This document shows, one piece after another, positions 1 to 9,237 of a stretch of DNA of 64,000 nucleotides. The stretch is from assembly GCA_022496185.1 (NCBI GenBank), contig WTXG01000104.1, positions 62,001 to 126,000 of the forward strand, in the 5' to 3' direction. Every line of letters starts with the position of its first letter. Position 1 is the stretch's first letter. Under the pieces are notes generated by a model. The model saw nothing but the letters and a program-made list of their open reading frames with translations. It made no database searches and was not told the DNA's origin. The DNA comes from Multifurca ochricompacta (Eukaryota > Basidiomycota > Agaricomycetes > Russulales > Russulaceae). The position numbers and the translations under genes are program-made.

Positions 1-263
1 AGTATGCAGCATCTCAACCTGATACCAAAAACAATGAAGAATGGCCAGATGACGAATGGATTATAGCTTAAGTAGTACAGTGTTATTCTAGGCTATCAGA
101 CTTGAAATATAAATATCTACCCTTACCCGCAGGTATACGACCCGTGGTGTACCCGTACCTGTAGTATGGCAAACCCATACCCTTGGTGTAAGGGTCCAGG
201 TACATACAGGTACGGGTACAGGTCCATGTGTTTTTACCCGCGGGTTACCCGTGGCGAACACTA
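1..263 (+). mobile_element. hAT-1: right end of a hAT-type DNA transposon (left end outside window)
   Basis: Positions 118-263 are dense in short ACCCG/CGGGT and GGTACGGGTA motifs in both orientations, and the stretch ends at 263 in ...GGCGAACACTA. Read inward, this gives TAGTGTTCGCC..., resembling the TAG-starting termini of the other hAT elements in this window. Subterminal arrays of short motifs are typical hAT transposase binding regions. The left end and target duplication cannot be checked, so the class is inferred by analogy with the four elements here that do show 8-bp duplications. Confidence 0.5.
3..71 (+). CDS. C-terminal tail of a possible hAT transposase (partial)
   Basis: An open frame enters from the left edge and stops at TAA 69-71. 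Its last 22 residues are acidic and tryptophan-rich (ending EEWPDDEWIIA). It sits about 190 bp inside the hAT-1 terminus, where a transposase stop would be expected. No domain is visible in so short a piece. The transposase assignment rests only on position, so it could be an unrelated ORF. Confidence 0.3.
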   Translation, partial: YAASQPDTKNNEEWPDDEWIIA

Positions 264-463
264 AGTACTTGGCATCTGCCTCAACAAGTTAGCATCCACC
301 CTTCTCATTGTTCTCACAAGTGGTCATCATGGCCCATTTAATCCTGCAAGCCAATGATAGTCTTCTAAGCACCAGGTGTGTCCCTGTGAAGCACGCGCCG
401 CAAAGTTAAGTTTCGCTTGGAGGGATCTTCCAATGACACACAACACCAGCGAAACGCGCCGAG
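264..463. other. Unique spacer upstream of the zinc-finger fragment
   Basis: Ordinary unique-looking sequence with no repeat arms, LTR ends or long frame. If 464-593 is the start of a host gene, this would contain its 5' UTR and promoter. No TATA box or other clear signal is visible. Confidence 0.3.
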
Positions 464-593
464 ATGCGCGAATGTCCCATTTGTAATGAACACATCCCAA
501 TTCGTCTACTCGGTCAGCACCATACACTCAAAAGTGCACGCATACAGACCATCCTTGACCATGTTGGCGATCTCGAGGAATTCTCTGACCCAC
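464..593 (+). pseudogene. N-terminal fragment of a zinc-finger-like protein, cut by hAT-2
   Basis: The frame begins MRECPICNEHIPIRLLGQHH and runs 43 codons to the hAT-2 target duplication at 586-593. C-P-I-C plus the following IPIRLL and H resembles one half of a C2HC or UBZ-type zinc finger, but not enough is present to name a family. If hAT-2 and one TSD copy are removed, the frame stays open across 18096 onward into a proline-rich stretch. This supports real coding sequence disrupted by insertion. Function unknown. Confidence 0.4.
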
Positions 594-1272
594 TAGGGCT
601 GCACGCTGTCCATTTGATGGTGACGGCCGTCTATTTGACGGTGAGGGACAGGTACGGCTGACCTGTACACCTACTGTTTTTTGCACTCACTGGATTGCTG
701 ACAGTATGGTACGGGTATGGTATGGCCATTTTATGGTATACAGTAGTAGATGGTATTACTAGAGAAAATTAAGTTGAGCAGGATAGCATGAACAAGAAGC
801 TTAGAGCAATAAAGCAACAAATAGGCATATTCTTGGGGCTATTCTACACCTTTTTATGTAGTTTATGAGTACAATACCCAACAATCAACTTTACCAGCCA
901 TAATCTGAAACTCATAGAGGGACTTCAAGCATTTCATTTGCTTCTGTGAGCATGAGTAGTGTAAACAGGGCATACTGGAACATGAAATTCCTCAATAAAT
1001 GGAATTGTAGGTAAATTATCACAAAAGAGACATCAGAGAAACAATACCAAAACATGCCCCAAAAGGGGGCATCCAAAAACTATATTCGGGCTTGCACAAG
1101 GCAACTCCTGAAGCCAAGTGTGGTACATGCAAGCATACCTCCAACTGGACTCTGGCAGACCAAAATTCAATTACAATAAGGCAAAAATCAAATATCTAGA
1201 CTAATAGACAGCTCAATGATCCAGTGCAGTATCACCTTGCATGCGTGCAAGATGCAGCCACTTCTTGTCAGG
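594..1272. other. Left arm of hAT-2, no gene seen
   Basis: Holds the subterminal repeats (594-760, with GTACGG/CGTACC variants), then AT-rich sequence without a convincing frame. Small frames within it have no recognisable domain. Positions 1764-1859, beyond the MITE, are the same kind of sequence. Confidence 0.5.
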
Positions 1273-1763
1273 TAGTGATGTGCCTGGCCCAGCTCAAAGC
1301 TGGAAGCCGGGCCAAGCCGGGCCTGTTTGGGCTGGGCCAAGCCAGGCTGTTGTGACGGCCCAGCAAGGGCTTTGGCCCGGCTCAGAGAAACTAAAAGCCA
1401 AAGCCGCCGGCTCAGGCCGCGGCTTTCAACAGTACATACAAGTGCAATAGCAATCGTCAAAATAAGTAGAAATCTGATCACAAAGTGGTTGATTCGGGTC
1501 ACGTGATCATGTTTATCGCGGCATTTCAAACTTTTTCTTCGATATAGCTTTGCAATACGTAACACACTAAGTCAGATTTGGATTAGCTGCTAGTTATATG
1601 TCATAAAATTCTCTCTGCCAAAAGCTGCAGCTTGGGCCAAGCCGGGCCAGGGCCAAGCCATCTGTGGCGGCTTTGGCTTGGCCCAGACTTCAGGAAAGCC
1701 GGAGCCACCTCAGGCCGAGCCAAAGCCACGGCTTTTGGGCCAAGCCGGGCCGGAACATCACTA
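1273..1763. repeat. hAT MITE family, copy 1 (491 bp)
   Basis: Termini TAGTGATGT... and ...ACATCACTA are inverted, with a perfect 8-bp duplication TTGTCAGG at 1265-1272 and 1764-1771. Subterminal regions are packed with AGCCGGGCC/GGCCCGGCT motifs in both orientations, unlike the AT-rich middle. A second copy at 54800-55301 has the same ends and core. It has no coding capacity. Apparent frames through the GC-rich arms are artefacts of the repeats. Confidence 0.9.
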
Positions 1764-1859
1764 TTGTCAGGCAACGGAGGGAGATCGTGCCCCATCCACT
1801 AATCTAATCTGCTCCGCTCCATAATCCATAATATTGAGATGGGCCAGTTGCGACTGGAT

Positions 1860-2104
1860 TGTTAGGAACCGGGGACCGGACAGCCAGGCTCCTGTGGACT
1901 CGATCTCATGATCATGATAAGATAATCTAAAGTGTGTCAGATAATGATTCAGAGACATTGCACACACAACACATTCCTTCTGTCTTGTCACATTTAAATA
2001 ACTATATTTATTCTACTTATTGTCATGCTCCTCTGAGCAGTATAAAAGGTCACTATTCTGTACATGTTCACTTCAGTTTTGACCACATAAACTGAAGTGA
2101 GTAT
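1860..2104 (+). repeat. COP5: copia-type LTR relic, left part (COP2 inserted in it)
   Basis: Begins TGTTAGGAACC. It has a TATA box TATAAAAGG at 2041 and, 36 nt further, the hairpin CACTTCAGTTT / AAACTGAAGTG (2069-2079 with 2089-2099) followed by GTGAGTAT, closely matching COP3's LTR. COP2 inserted within that GTGAGTAT (TSD AGTAT 2100-2104). The relic resumes at 17786. The start is inferred from LTR form, as no flanking duplication was found. Confidence 0.6.
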
Positions 2105-2222
2105 TGTTGAACCAAGATACCGGTACAGAGGCTCCAGGATAGCGGTACGACATGATTGTGATCACGCGTAGATAACACAAGTAAGAACATGTTCATAATT
2201 AGCTAGATTACTTAGAATATAC

Positions 2223-2532
2223 TGTTGGAAGTGCAGCCATAGCATGCAATCAATTGATACCAGAGATGGTGGCCCGAGTCTGATCACTACCATATCAACG
2301 CAATGCAATATTCAGAGCATGCAGGTCATGCAATTTTCCTTTATCATAAAGACTCAGTAGCATAGTTAGAAACCTCAGTCTTTCTATTCCAAAGACTGAG
2401 GTCAGTACTCTCTGTGTTACAGCTACATTATTACTTTACTGATTCATTGTGTAGCTACGCATTTATAGGTATTAACAAATCATATAGTCTTTCTATTCCA
2501 AAGACTGAGCTACACATTTATAGCTCGCTACA
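2223..2532 (+). repeat. COP1 5' LTR
   Basis: Starts TGTTGGAAGTG, ends CTCGCTACA, 310 bp. It has a TATA-like TATCATAAA at 2342 and a predicted start 37 nt further at 2379. It differs from the 3' LTR at about a dozen sites, all of them C/T or G/A changes that can be derived from ancestral CpG. Confidence 0.95.
2373..2523 (+). promoter_or_regulatory. COP1 LTR start region: hairpin, GT-AG segment and its intron-less copy
   Basis: Exon-like e1 is 2379-2400. A GT-AG segment, 2401-2454 (54 nt, GTCAGT...TGTGTAG, branch-like CTGAT 16 nt before its end), separates it from e2 2455-2468. A 19-nt linker 2469-2487 follows. Then e1 is repeated exactly at 2488-2509 and joined directly to e2' at 2510-2523 (one CpG difference). 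An 11-bp hairpin (2373-2383 with 2391-2401) spans the e1/GT boundary. The same layout occurs at 8475-8619 in the 3' LTR. Confidence 0.85.
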
Positions 2533-2547
2533 GATTATGAGACCTGA
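2533..2547 (+). promoter_or_regulatory. COP1 primer binding site (half tRNA-iMet type, decayed)
   Basis: GATTATGAGACCTGA directly follows the LTR. It matches the COP2/COP3 site GGTTATGGGCCCTGG apart from G-to-A changes and end variation. That site is complementary to the anticodon stem-loop of initiator tRNA-Met, as in Drosophila copia. Confidence 0.7.
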
Positions 2548-5500
2548 GTTGCTCTAAATCAAATCAGAACACACCAGACAGAAAACCACCACACTCTAAG
2601 CAATGAGTTCCCTGACCAGCGCAGCAGCACCCAAAGTAGCAGCAGCAGCATCTGCAGCAAACTCAAAAGGAGCACGTCAATATGACATACCTCACTTGGA
2701 AGACGATGGTGGAAACTTCACATTCTGGAAGTACAGAGTTCAGATGGTCCTGAAACTGCGAAGATTGTGGTCTGTGGTTGATGGATCAGAGCCTCAGCCA
2801 GATGCCACAGCACCTCCTGAAGAACAGGAGGAATGGGCACTCAAAGATAGTGAAGCACAAGCACAAATATCGTTGACGCTCAAGGATGAACCCCTGAGTA
2901 CAGTCCTGTATGCGAAGACAGCCAAGGAATGCTGGGAGAAGTTATCAGTCTGTTATGAAGGCAAAGGAGAACAGAAGATCGTTTACCTTATCAACAACAT
3001 ATTCCGTTCCACCCTCTCGGACACAGAATCCCTCGAGCCCCAGATAAATGCCATTGTCAGGGCTGCCCATACCATATCCAACATTGGCTTGCCACTGGAT
3101 GACAAGCTTGTCACTTTCGCAATCATCTCCTCACTCCCAACCTCCCTATCCACTCTAAAAACCATCCTTTCTACAGCCAACCCCTCTTCCCTTACCGTTG
3201 AGCATGTCAAGTCACAAATAATTCTTGATGAACAATGCCGCGTTCAAGAATCGGGCCTTGGAGTGACTGCTTACTTCACGCGCTTGGCAAATACAGCTAA
3301 AAAGGGAAAAGAAAAGTCAGAAGAGGAGAAGACAAAGAAATGCTGCACTCACTGTAAGAAGTGTGGCCATGTGGTGGAAGAGTGTTGGAAACTGGAGAAG
3401 GAAAATGAGGCCAAAGCGAGCAGCACCAGAGATGATACACAGAAACCCCCAAACGCTACAGCCAAAGTCACATTTACTGGAGGCCAGGCACCTGCCAGCG
3501 ACAGTGCACTGCAAGGGGATGGCCCCATACTCCTGTTCAAAGTGCTACAAGCCCTATCATCACGCATTGATCTCAATCAGCAATGGATCATCAACTCCGG
3601 AGCATCATGTACCATGTGCTCCCATCGGAACTGGTTTTTCAATTTCAAAACACTCACCAATCCAGTAAAAATTGTCTTAGGTGACAACAGCAGTATCCTC
3701 AGCACTGGGATTGGTTGCATCCATGTCCAAATGATGGCAAATGGAAAGTGGAGTGATGCCATTCTCCAAGATGTCCTATATGTCCCAGAACTGCACGGAA
3801 ACTTGTTATCTGTTGCCCAACTTGCCAGTCATGGAGCCGATGTGCATTTTACCAAGAACTCCTGTCAGATCTACAGTCAGACTGGAGTGCTTACCTGTGA
3901 GGGCCACCTCGAAGGCAACCTCTACACAATGGATGCCTGCACCATAGCTCTGGAGAGAGTCCAGATTGCTCAGGTTGATGTTTTCCCAGTTGAAGGAGCT
4001 GAGGATAATGACGTAGCTTTGGTCGCAAGACACTCAGTGGCAAAAGCTGACCTACACACCCAGCACTGCCGCCTCGGCCATCTAAATGTCGATGCTGTTC
4101 TCCAAATGATGCAAAAGGGGATGGTTAAGGGGATGGACATTACCTCAAAAACCAGTCCACCTGTCCTCTGTGAACCATGCCTCAAAGGGAAGCAAACACA
4201 TACTGAGATCCAGAGGGAAACTGGGACCAGATCAACCCAAGTCCTAGGGCGAATCTTCTCGGACGTCTGTGGCAAGATGCCACGATGATCTCACCAAGGA
4301 TTTGAATATTTCGTCACCTGGGTGGATGATAAGTCCTGAAGAGTTTTTGTCACTGGCCTGCGCAAAAAATCCAAAGTGACTCACCATCTACAACGCTTCA
4401 TAGCTCGCGCAGAAGTCGAAACAGGTCAGCAAGTAAGAGTGCTGCACATGGATGGAGGGGGCAAATACATTGCCACCATGGCCCAGAGGTTCCTACAAGA
4501 CAAAGGCATCAAACACAAAATGACGACGCCGGACACACCTCAGCATAATGGAGTTGCAGAGTGCATGAACTGGACGCTTCTCAATAAAGTCCAGACAATG
4601 CTCATTGATGCAGATTTGCCTGACAATTACTGGTATGATGCTTTAGAGTATGCAGCTTATCTGCACAATGTCACACCCACCCGTGCCCTGGAGGACTCCA
4701 CCCCTGATGAAGCTTGGAGTGGCAATAAACCTGATGTTTCCCGTTTGCGTGTTTTCGGCTGCAGAGCGTTTGTGCACATCCCAGCAAAGTATCGCACCAA
4801 GCTCGGTGCATGGTCCATCTTGTGCACATTCTTGGGGTATGCTCGGAGTTGCAAAGCTTATTGTCTAGTGCATCGCCCAATGGGCCATTTCTACGAGTCA
4901 TGCGACGTTGTATTCAATGAAGGGGGGCCAGCCAGTGAAAGAGTCGTCATTGAATTCGACAATACAGAGCCCAGTGAGGGCAATAAAAACGAAAACATTA
5001 TAGAGCTGCTACCTAATACACCAGTGCAAAACCCTAGCCAACTTCAGCAAAGTAGCAACAGCGAAGTAGAAAGTGCACTCACAGAGACCCCTGCATCTGC
5101 ACCGACATTGACACCAACACCTATCACCACCTGACCAAAGCAAACCGCACGCCCCCCTATCCACGACGATGACCCTTGTTACTCTGTTAGTTCCTACAAA
5201 ACAAAAGGGAACCCTACAGAGCAAGCCAACATCGCACAACCTGAGTTAGCAAGTGACCCACGCACCTTCAAAGAAGCTATGGTGCAACTCAACACCGGCA
5301 AATGGGAAGCTGCTTGCCAGGAAGAGATGCGATCGTTTGAGGCCATGGGAGTGTACGAAGTCGTCGAACGTCCCACAGGGCGCAAGGTGGTTGGCAGCAA
5401 ATGGGTGTTCCGCACGAAGCATGGGCCAACTGGAGAGGTCTTGAGGCACAAGGCTCGTATTGTCACACAGGGATTCACTCAAGTTGAGGGAGTTGACTAT

Positions 5501-7089
5501 GTTGAAACATTTGCCCCAGTGGCAAAGTTTGCATCGCTTCGCGCAATCCTCGCACTAGCAACTGAATACAACCTGGAAGTTCACCAAATGGATGTGAAGT
5601 CAGCATACCTGAATGGCAAACTAAAGGAAGAAATTTACATGGAGCCACCTCCCGGTTTTGACGTTCCCGAGGGGATGGTACTCCGACTTATCAAGGCAGT
5701 CTATGGAACAAAGCAAGGCAGCCGCGTCTGGTATCAAGACATCAGAGCTAAGCTTGAAAACATAGGATACCAACACACCGAAGCTGACCATGCAGTTTTT
5801 GTCCGCCACAGAAACGCAAAGTCCTCTATCATTGCTCTCTACGTTGACGACATCACTATGGTGTCAAAGGACCTAAAGGAGATCAATGAAGACAAAGAGG
5901 CACTCGGAAATGCCTATGAGATGACTGACCTGGGCGAAATCACCTGGATTCTTGGGATGCACATCATGCGTGACTGCAAGGCCAGATGGATGGCGCTCTC
6001 CCAAGAAAAATACATTGAAGAAATCTTGACGCGTTTTGGCAAATCCGATGTGCGACCCATTAGCACCCCCACCCTCACAAACGAGCATCTAAGGAAACTC
6101 GACTCACCAACAGTTGACGTCAAAAGGTACCAGCAAGCAATCAGCGCCTTGATGTACCCTATGCTCGGCACCCGTCCTGACCTAGCATACACTATTGCAG
6201 TGCTTGGGAGGCATGCTGCGAACCCTGGGGAAGAGCATCAGCAAGCTCTAAACCGCGCTTTCTGTTACCTTAGAGCTACGAGCGGCACGAAGCTTGTCTT
6301 CAAACGTGACACACCTAAGGGAACTGAGCTGTATGGCTATGTTGACGCTGACTGGGCCAGTGACGTGAACGATTGGAAGTCCACATTGGGTTTCATTTTC
6401 CTACTTGCTGGAGGAGCCATTAGCTGGAGCTCTAAGAAGCAACCATCCATCACGCTATTGAGCACTGAAGCCGAGTATATTGCTGGAGCTCATGCTGCAA
6501 AAGAAGCTGTCTGGTTATGTCGGTTACTAGCTGAGATCCACCAGAAAAGTGACTCACCAACAACCCTCTGCATGGACAATCAATCTGCAATATTCGTTGC
6601 CCAAAACCCCAAGTTCCATGATCGCACCAAACTAGGGCCTAGCACGAGTGCACTCGTGAGTTACCCGGATCCAAACTCATGGGTATTTAGATTAGATAAT
6701 CCCATACTTGGATCTGCATGAGTATGTTCCCACGGATCACCCAGAGCCGCGAGTCCTATACTCACATGGATCCGAGTACTCGTGGGTATACTCGTAGGTT
6801 TACTTGTAAGGTTTGAGGCAGCCAGAGATCTTCATCTTGCATACACAGAAAGAATATATATATTACTACAATCCCACGAAGTTTCAAGTCAGATCATGCA
6901 TCCGATCCAAAATAAAACAAGAATCAGTTACAATATCTATAGAAATGTGAAAAAATGCGAAAAAATGCGAAAAAATGCGAAGTGTGGGGTGCGCCGATCG
7001 GACCGTGCATTGCCTTCCTATCTAGGAAGGTAGGCTTAAGAATGCACGCATTGGCACATGTCGGTACAGAGATGCCAGGATCACACCTA

Positions 7090-7783
7090 ATTGATAAGAT
7101 CAAAAACACGTTCACAATTAATTAGATACTTAGGATATACATCTAAGTGATAAGATCAAAAATGTGTTCACAGTTAATTAGATACTTGGGATATACATCT
7201 AATACAAGTGATAAGATCAAAATGCGTTCACAATTAATTAGATACTTGGGATGTACATCTAAGTGATAAGATCAAAAATGCATTCACATTTAATTAGATA
7301 CTTAGGATATACATCTAATACAAGTGATAAGATCAAAAATGCGTTCACAATTAATTAGATACTTAGGATGTACATCTAAGTGATAAGATCAAAAACGCGT
7401 TCACAATTAATTAGATACTTAGGATGTACATCTAAGTGATAAGATCAAAATGCGTTCACAATTAATTAGATACTTAGGATGTACATCTAAGTGATAAGAT
7501 CAAAATGCGTTCACAATTAATTAGATACTTGGGATATACATCTAAGTGATAAGATCAAAAATGCATTCACATTTAATTAGATACTTAGGATATACATCTA
7601 ATACAAGTGATAAGATCAAAAATGTGTTCACAATTAATTAGATACTTGGGATGTACATCTAAGTGATAAGATCAAAAATGCGTTCACAATTAATTAGATA
7701 CTAAAGATATACATCTAAGATAATACAAGTGATAAGATCAAAACGCATTCACAATTAAATAGATACAAGTGATAAAATCAATT
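7090..7783 (+). repeat. Minisatellite of about 12 units, 55-61 bp
   Basis: Repeat core GTGATAAGATCAAAAATGCG then TTCACAATTAATTAGATACT and GGATATACATCTAA. Some units carry an extra TACAA, giving two length classes. The unit resembles the COP2 LTR around 2190-2222 and 8634-8645 (TTCATAATTAGCTAGATTAC...ATACATCTAAGAT). It therefore looks like a tandemly amplified piece of a COP2-type LTR captured inside hAT-3. Confidence 0.9.
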
Positions 7784-7827
7784 CTGCATAACCCTATATA
7801 TAATATATTGTGTGTCTTTACCAGTGA

Positions 7828-7905
7828 GGCTGGGTGGCTTAGTGGTTAGAGCACCGGACCAAGCTTGTTCCTGGAGGTCTCAGGTGTTCAATCCATGTTT
7901 CTGCC
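7828..7905 (+). ncRNA. Degenerate tRNA-like sequence (SINE or tRNA relic)
   Basis: Box A-like TGGCTTAGTGG and box B-like GTGTTCAATCC are correctly spaced. A 5' GGCTGGG and 3' TTCTGCC pair at 6 of 7 positions with wobbles, but the T stem is poor. It shares CTTAGTGGTTAGAGCACCGG with little change with the better preserved tRNA-like unit at 23449-23523, so both may come from one tRNA-derived family. Not a functional tRNA gene by eye. Confidence 0.55.
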
Positions 7906-8318
7906 ATTATCTGTTCTAGGTTGACGAGCCTAGTAAAAAAATAATTTTATATAATAATTTTCCCACGAGTATTCTGCAAGTACCCATGCAGGTACCCAGG
8001 GTGCCAAAATCAATACCCAGATCTGCATGAGTATTTTCCCATGGATCACCCGGATCCGCGAGTATCAATACCTGTGAGTTTTCCCACGGCTCTACTCAAA
8101 AAACTCGCGAGTTACCTGGACTTGTGCTATGCCCTACACCAAACACATCGAGATAAGGCATCACTTCTTGAGGCACATGTGTGAAAACCAAGTCATCGAA
8201 TTGAAATATGTGCCGACAGAAGAGCAACTTGCTGATGTGTTGACAAAGGGCCTTGTCCGCAAGAAACACAAGAAGTTCATAGACACAATGGGAGTTCAGC
8301 GTGCAGGCTAAGGGGGCA

Positions 8319-8628
8319 TGTTGGAAGTGCAGCCATAGCACACAATCAATTGATACCGGAGATGGCGGCCCGAGTCCGATCACTACCGTATCAACACAAC
8401 ACAATATTCAGAGCATGCGGGTCGTGCAATTTTCCTTTATCATAAAGACTCAGTAGCATAGTTAGAAACCTCAGTCTTTCTATTCCAAAGACTGAGGTCA
8501 GTACTCTCTGTGTTACAGCTACATTATTACTTTACTGATTCATTGTGTAGCTACACATTTATAGGTATTAACAAATCATATAGTCTTTCTATTCCAAAGA
8601 CTGAGCTATGCATTTATAGCTCGCTACA
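8319..8628 (+). repeat. COP1 3' LTR
   Basis: 310 bp, preceded by the purine tract AAGGGGGCA (8310-8318). Same length as the 5' LTR with no indels. The differences are CpG-type transitions. Contains the second instance of the hairpin/intron/intron-less-copy layout (e1 8475-8496, GT-AG segment 8497-8550, copy 8584-8619). Confidence 0.95.
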
Positions 8629-8862
8629 TATACATCTAAGATCGGGCATGTGATCAAATCACATCAATAACAAGATAACACACTCGTATAATTAAGTAGC
8701 CGATATAGTACATTAAATTGTATATAAACTACTGTATAACTGCTATAGATTAAGCAGTTGCTATCACATTAACGACTGCATCTAAGTCTCAAAGTAAAAC
8801 AAAGGTGAGATAGCTAGCAGTAATGTAGTATCTAGTGTAGGCTGCACCATACCTGTTCTATA

Positions 8863-8877
8863 GGTTATGGGCCCTGG
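8863..8877 (+). promoter_or_regulatory. COP2 primer binding site (half tRNA-iMet)
   Basis: GGTTATGGGCCCTGG starts at the first base after the LTR and is identical to the COP3 site. It is complementary to the initiator tRNA-Met anticodon arm (CCCAUAACC), the copia-type internal tRNA priming mode. Confidence 0.85.
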
Positions 8878-8886
8878 TGGGCATCT

Positions 8887-9106
8887 TGCGCCTTTATGGC
8901 TGCAATACACACTCTGTGCCTTTAATGGCTGCAATAAACATTTTCTGCGCCTTCAATGGCTGTGATAAGTGTCTGCGCCTATATGGCTGCAAAAGTAGAT
9001 GCTACCAGTGAATGCAACGTTCATGCGCCTTTATGGCTGCACTGCTAATGTGCCTTTAAGGCTGCATAAAAACTACTAAGCTCACCATTGCACCTTTATG
9101 GCCGCA
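8887..9106 (+). repeat. COP2 leader: seven dispersed copies of a 17-18 bp motif
   Basis: TGCGCCTTTATGGCTGCA and close variants occur near 8887, 8915, 8946, 8972, 9023, 9048 and 9089, separated by irregular spacers, all in one orientation between primer site and gag. Variants differ mostly at single positions while the GCC...GGCTGC core is kept. Role unknown; RNA packaging or dimerisation, or a bound protein, are possibilities. The rest of 8634-9237 is leader without a gene. Confidence 0.85.
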
Positions 9107-9237
9107 TCTATGGTTTCTAAGAGCCTGAGTTCTGTTTTGTGCTCTGAGTATCTTTTGTCGCATTCAATGCTGACTATGGCTTCTTTTACAGAAACCATTT
9201 ACTCACGCTTCCAAAAACACTTACTCAAATCTTAACA

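Larger units (their letters stand above)
6633..8136. mobile_element. hAT-3: non-autonomous hAT element in COP1 pol (1504 bp)
   Basis: Ends TAGGGCCTAGCACGAGT and (inverted) TAGGGCATAGCACAAGT, with a perfect 8-bp duplication CACCAAAC at 6625-6632 and 8137-8144. Subterminal GAGTACTCG and CCCGGATCC-like motifs occur at both ends (6650-6800, 7965-8110). No transposase. The interior has three copies of GAAAAAATGC (about 6953-6981), an LTR-like segment, a minisatellite and a tRNA-like sequence. Confidence 0.92.
2603..8311 (+). pseudogene. COP1 gag-pol polyprotein, broken (2603-6632 and 8145-8311)
   Basis: Domains in order: UBN2-type gag from MSSLTSAAAP; CCHC knuckle CTHCKKCGHVVEEC near 3344-3385; protease with NSGA in place of DSGA near 3595; pre-integrase H..H..C..C near 4050-4190; integrase core with HMDGGGKY and TPDTPQHNG; RT with QMDVKSAYLNG and YVDDI near 5840; RNase H with YVDADWASD and STEAEY. 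In-frame TGA stops lie at 4286, 4337 and 5132. hAT-3 cuts the end. Across it the frame resumes exactly with HIEIRHHFL and ends MGVQRAG, TAA 8309. Inactive as it stands. Confidence 0.92.
2223..8628 (+). mobile_element. COP1: Ty1/copia retrotransposon inserted in the COP2 LTR
   Basis: Two 310-bp LTRs (2223-2532, 8319-8628) lie in the same orientation, with TSD TATAC at 2218-2222 and 8629-8633. One reading frame from 2603 covers gag, protease, integrase, RT and RNase H, broken by three TGA stops and by hAT-3. Without hAT-3 it is about 4.9 kb. It belongs to the same family group as COP4, judged by LTR structure and protein similarity. Confidence 0.95.
2105..8862 (+). repeat. COP2 5' LTR, split by COP1 (2105-2222 and 8634-8862)
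   Basis: The pieces together match the 346-bp 3' LTR at 17435-17780. COP1 sits at the TATAC duplication (2218-2222, 8629-8633). The second piece holds a TATA-like TATATAAAC and a 7-bp hairpin AACTGCT/AGCAGTT downstream of it. Unlike COP1, COP3 and COP4, no second intron-less copy of the start region is present. Confidence 0.9.

Noticed and set aside
118..262. ACCCG/GGGTA-rich stretch as telomere or centromere repeat
   Set aside because: Motifs occur in both orientations, are irregular, and end at a hAT-like terminus. Similar arrays bracket the other hAT elements.
1188..1565. 125-codon minus-strand ORF through the hAT MITE
   Set aside because: Frame created by AGCCGGGCC repeats; the same frame appears fused to GYP3 pol at 54800-55092 only because of the MITE insertion.
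7090..7783. CRISPR array
   Set aside because: Units are contiguous ~56-bp tandem repeats without unique spacers, inside a eukaryotic transposon.
7828..7905. Functional tRNA gene
   Set aside because: T stem and acceptor pairing are too weak; kept only as tRNA-like.
2223..8628. RIP (CpA-directed) mutation
   Set aside because: Changes sit at CpG sites, not preferentially CpA; deamination of methylated CpG fits better.
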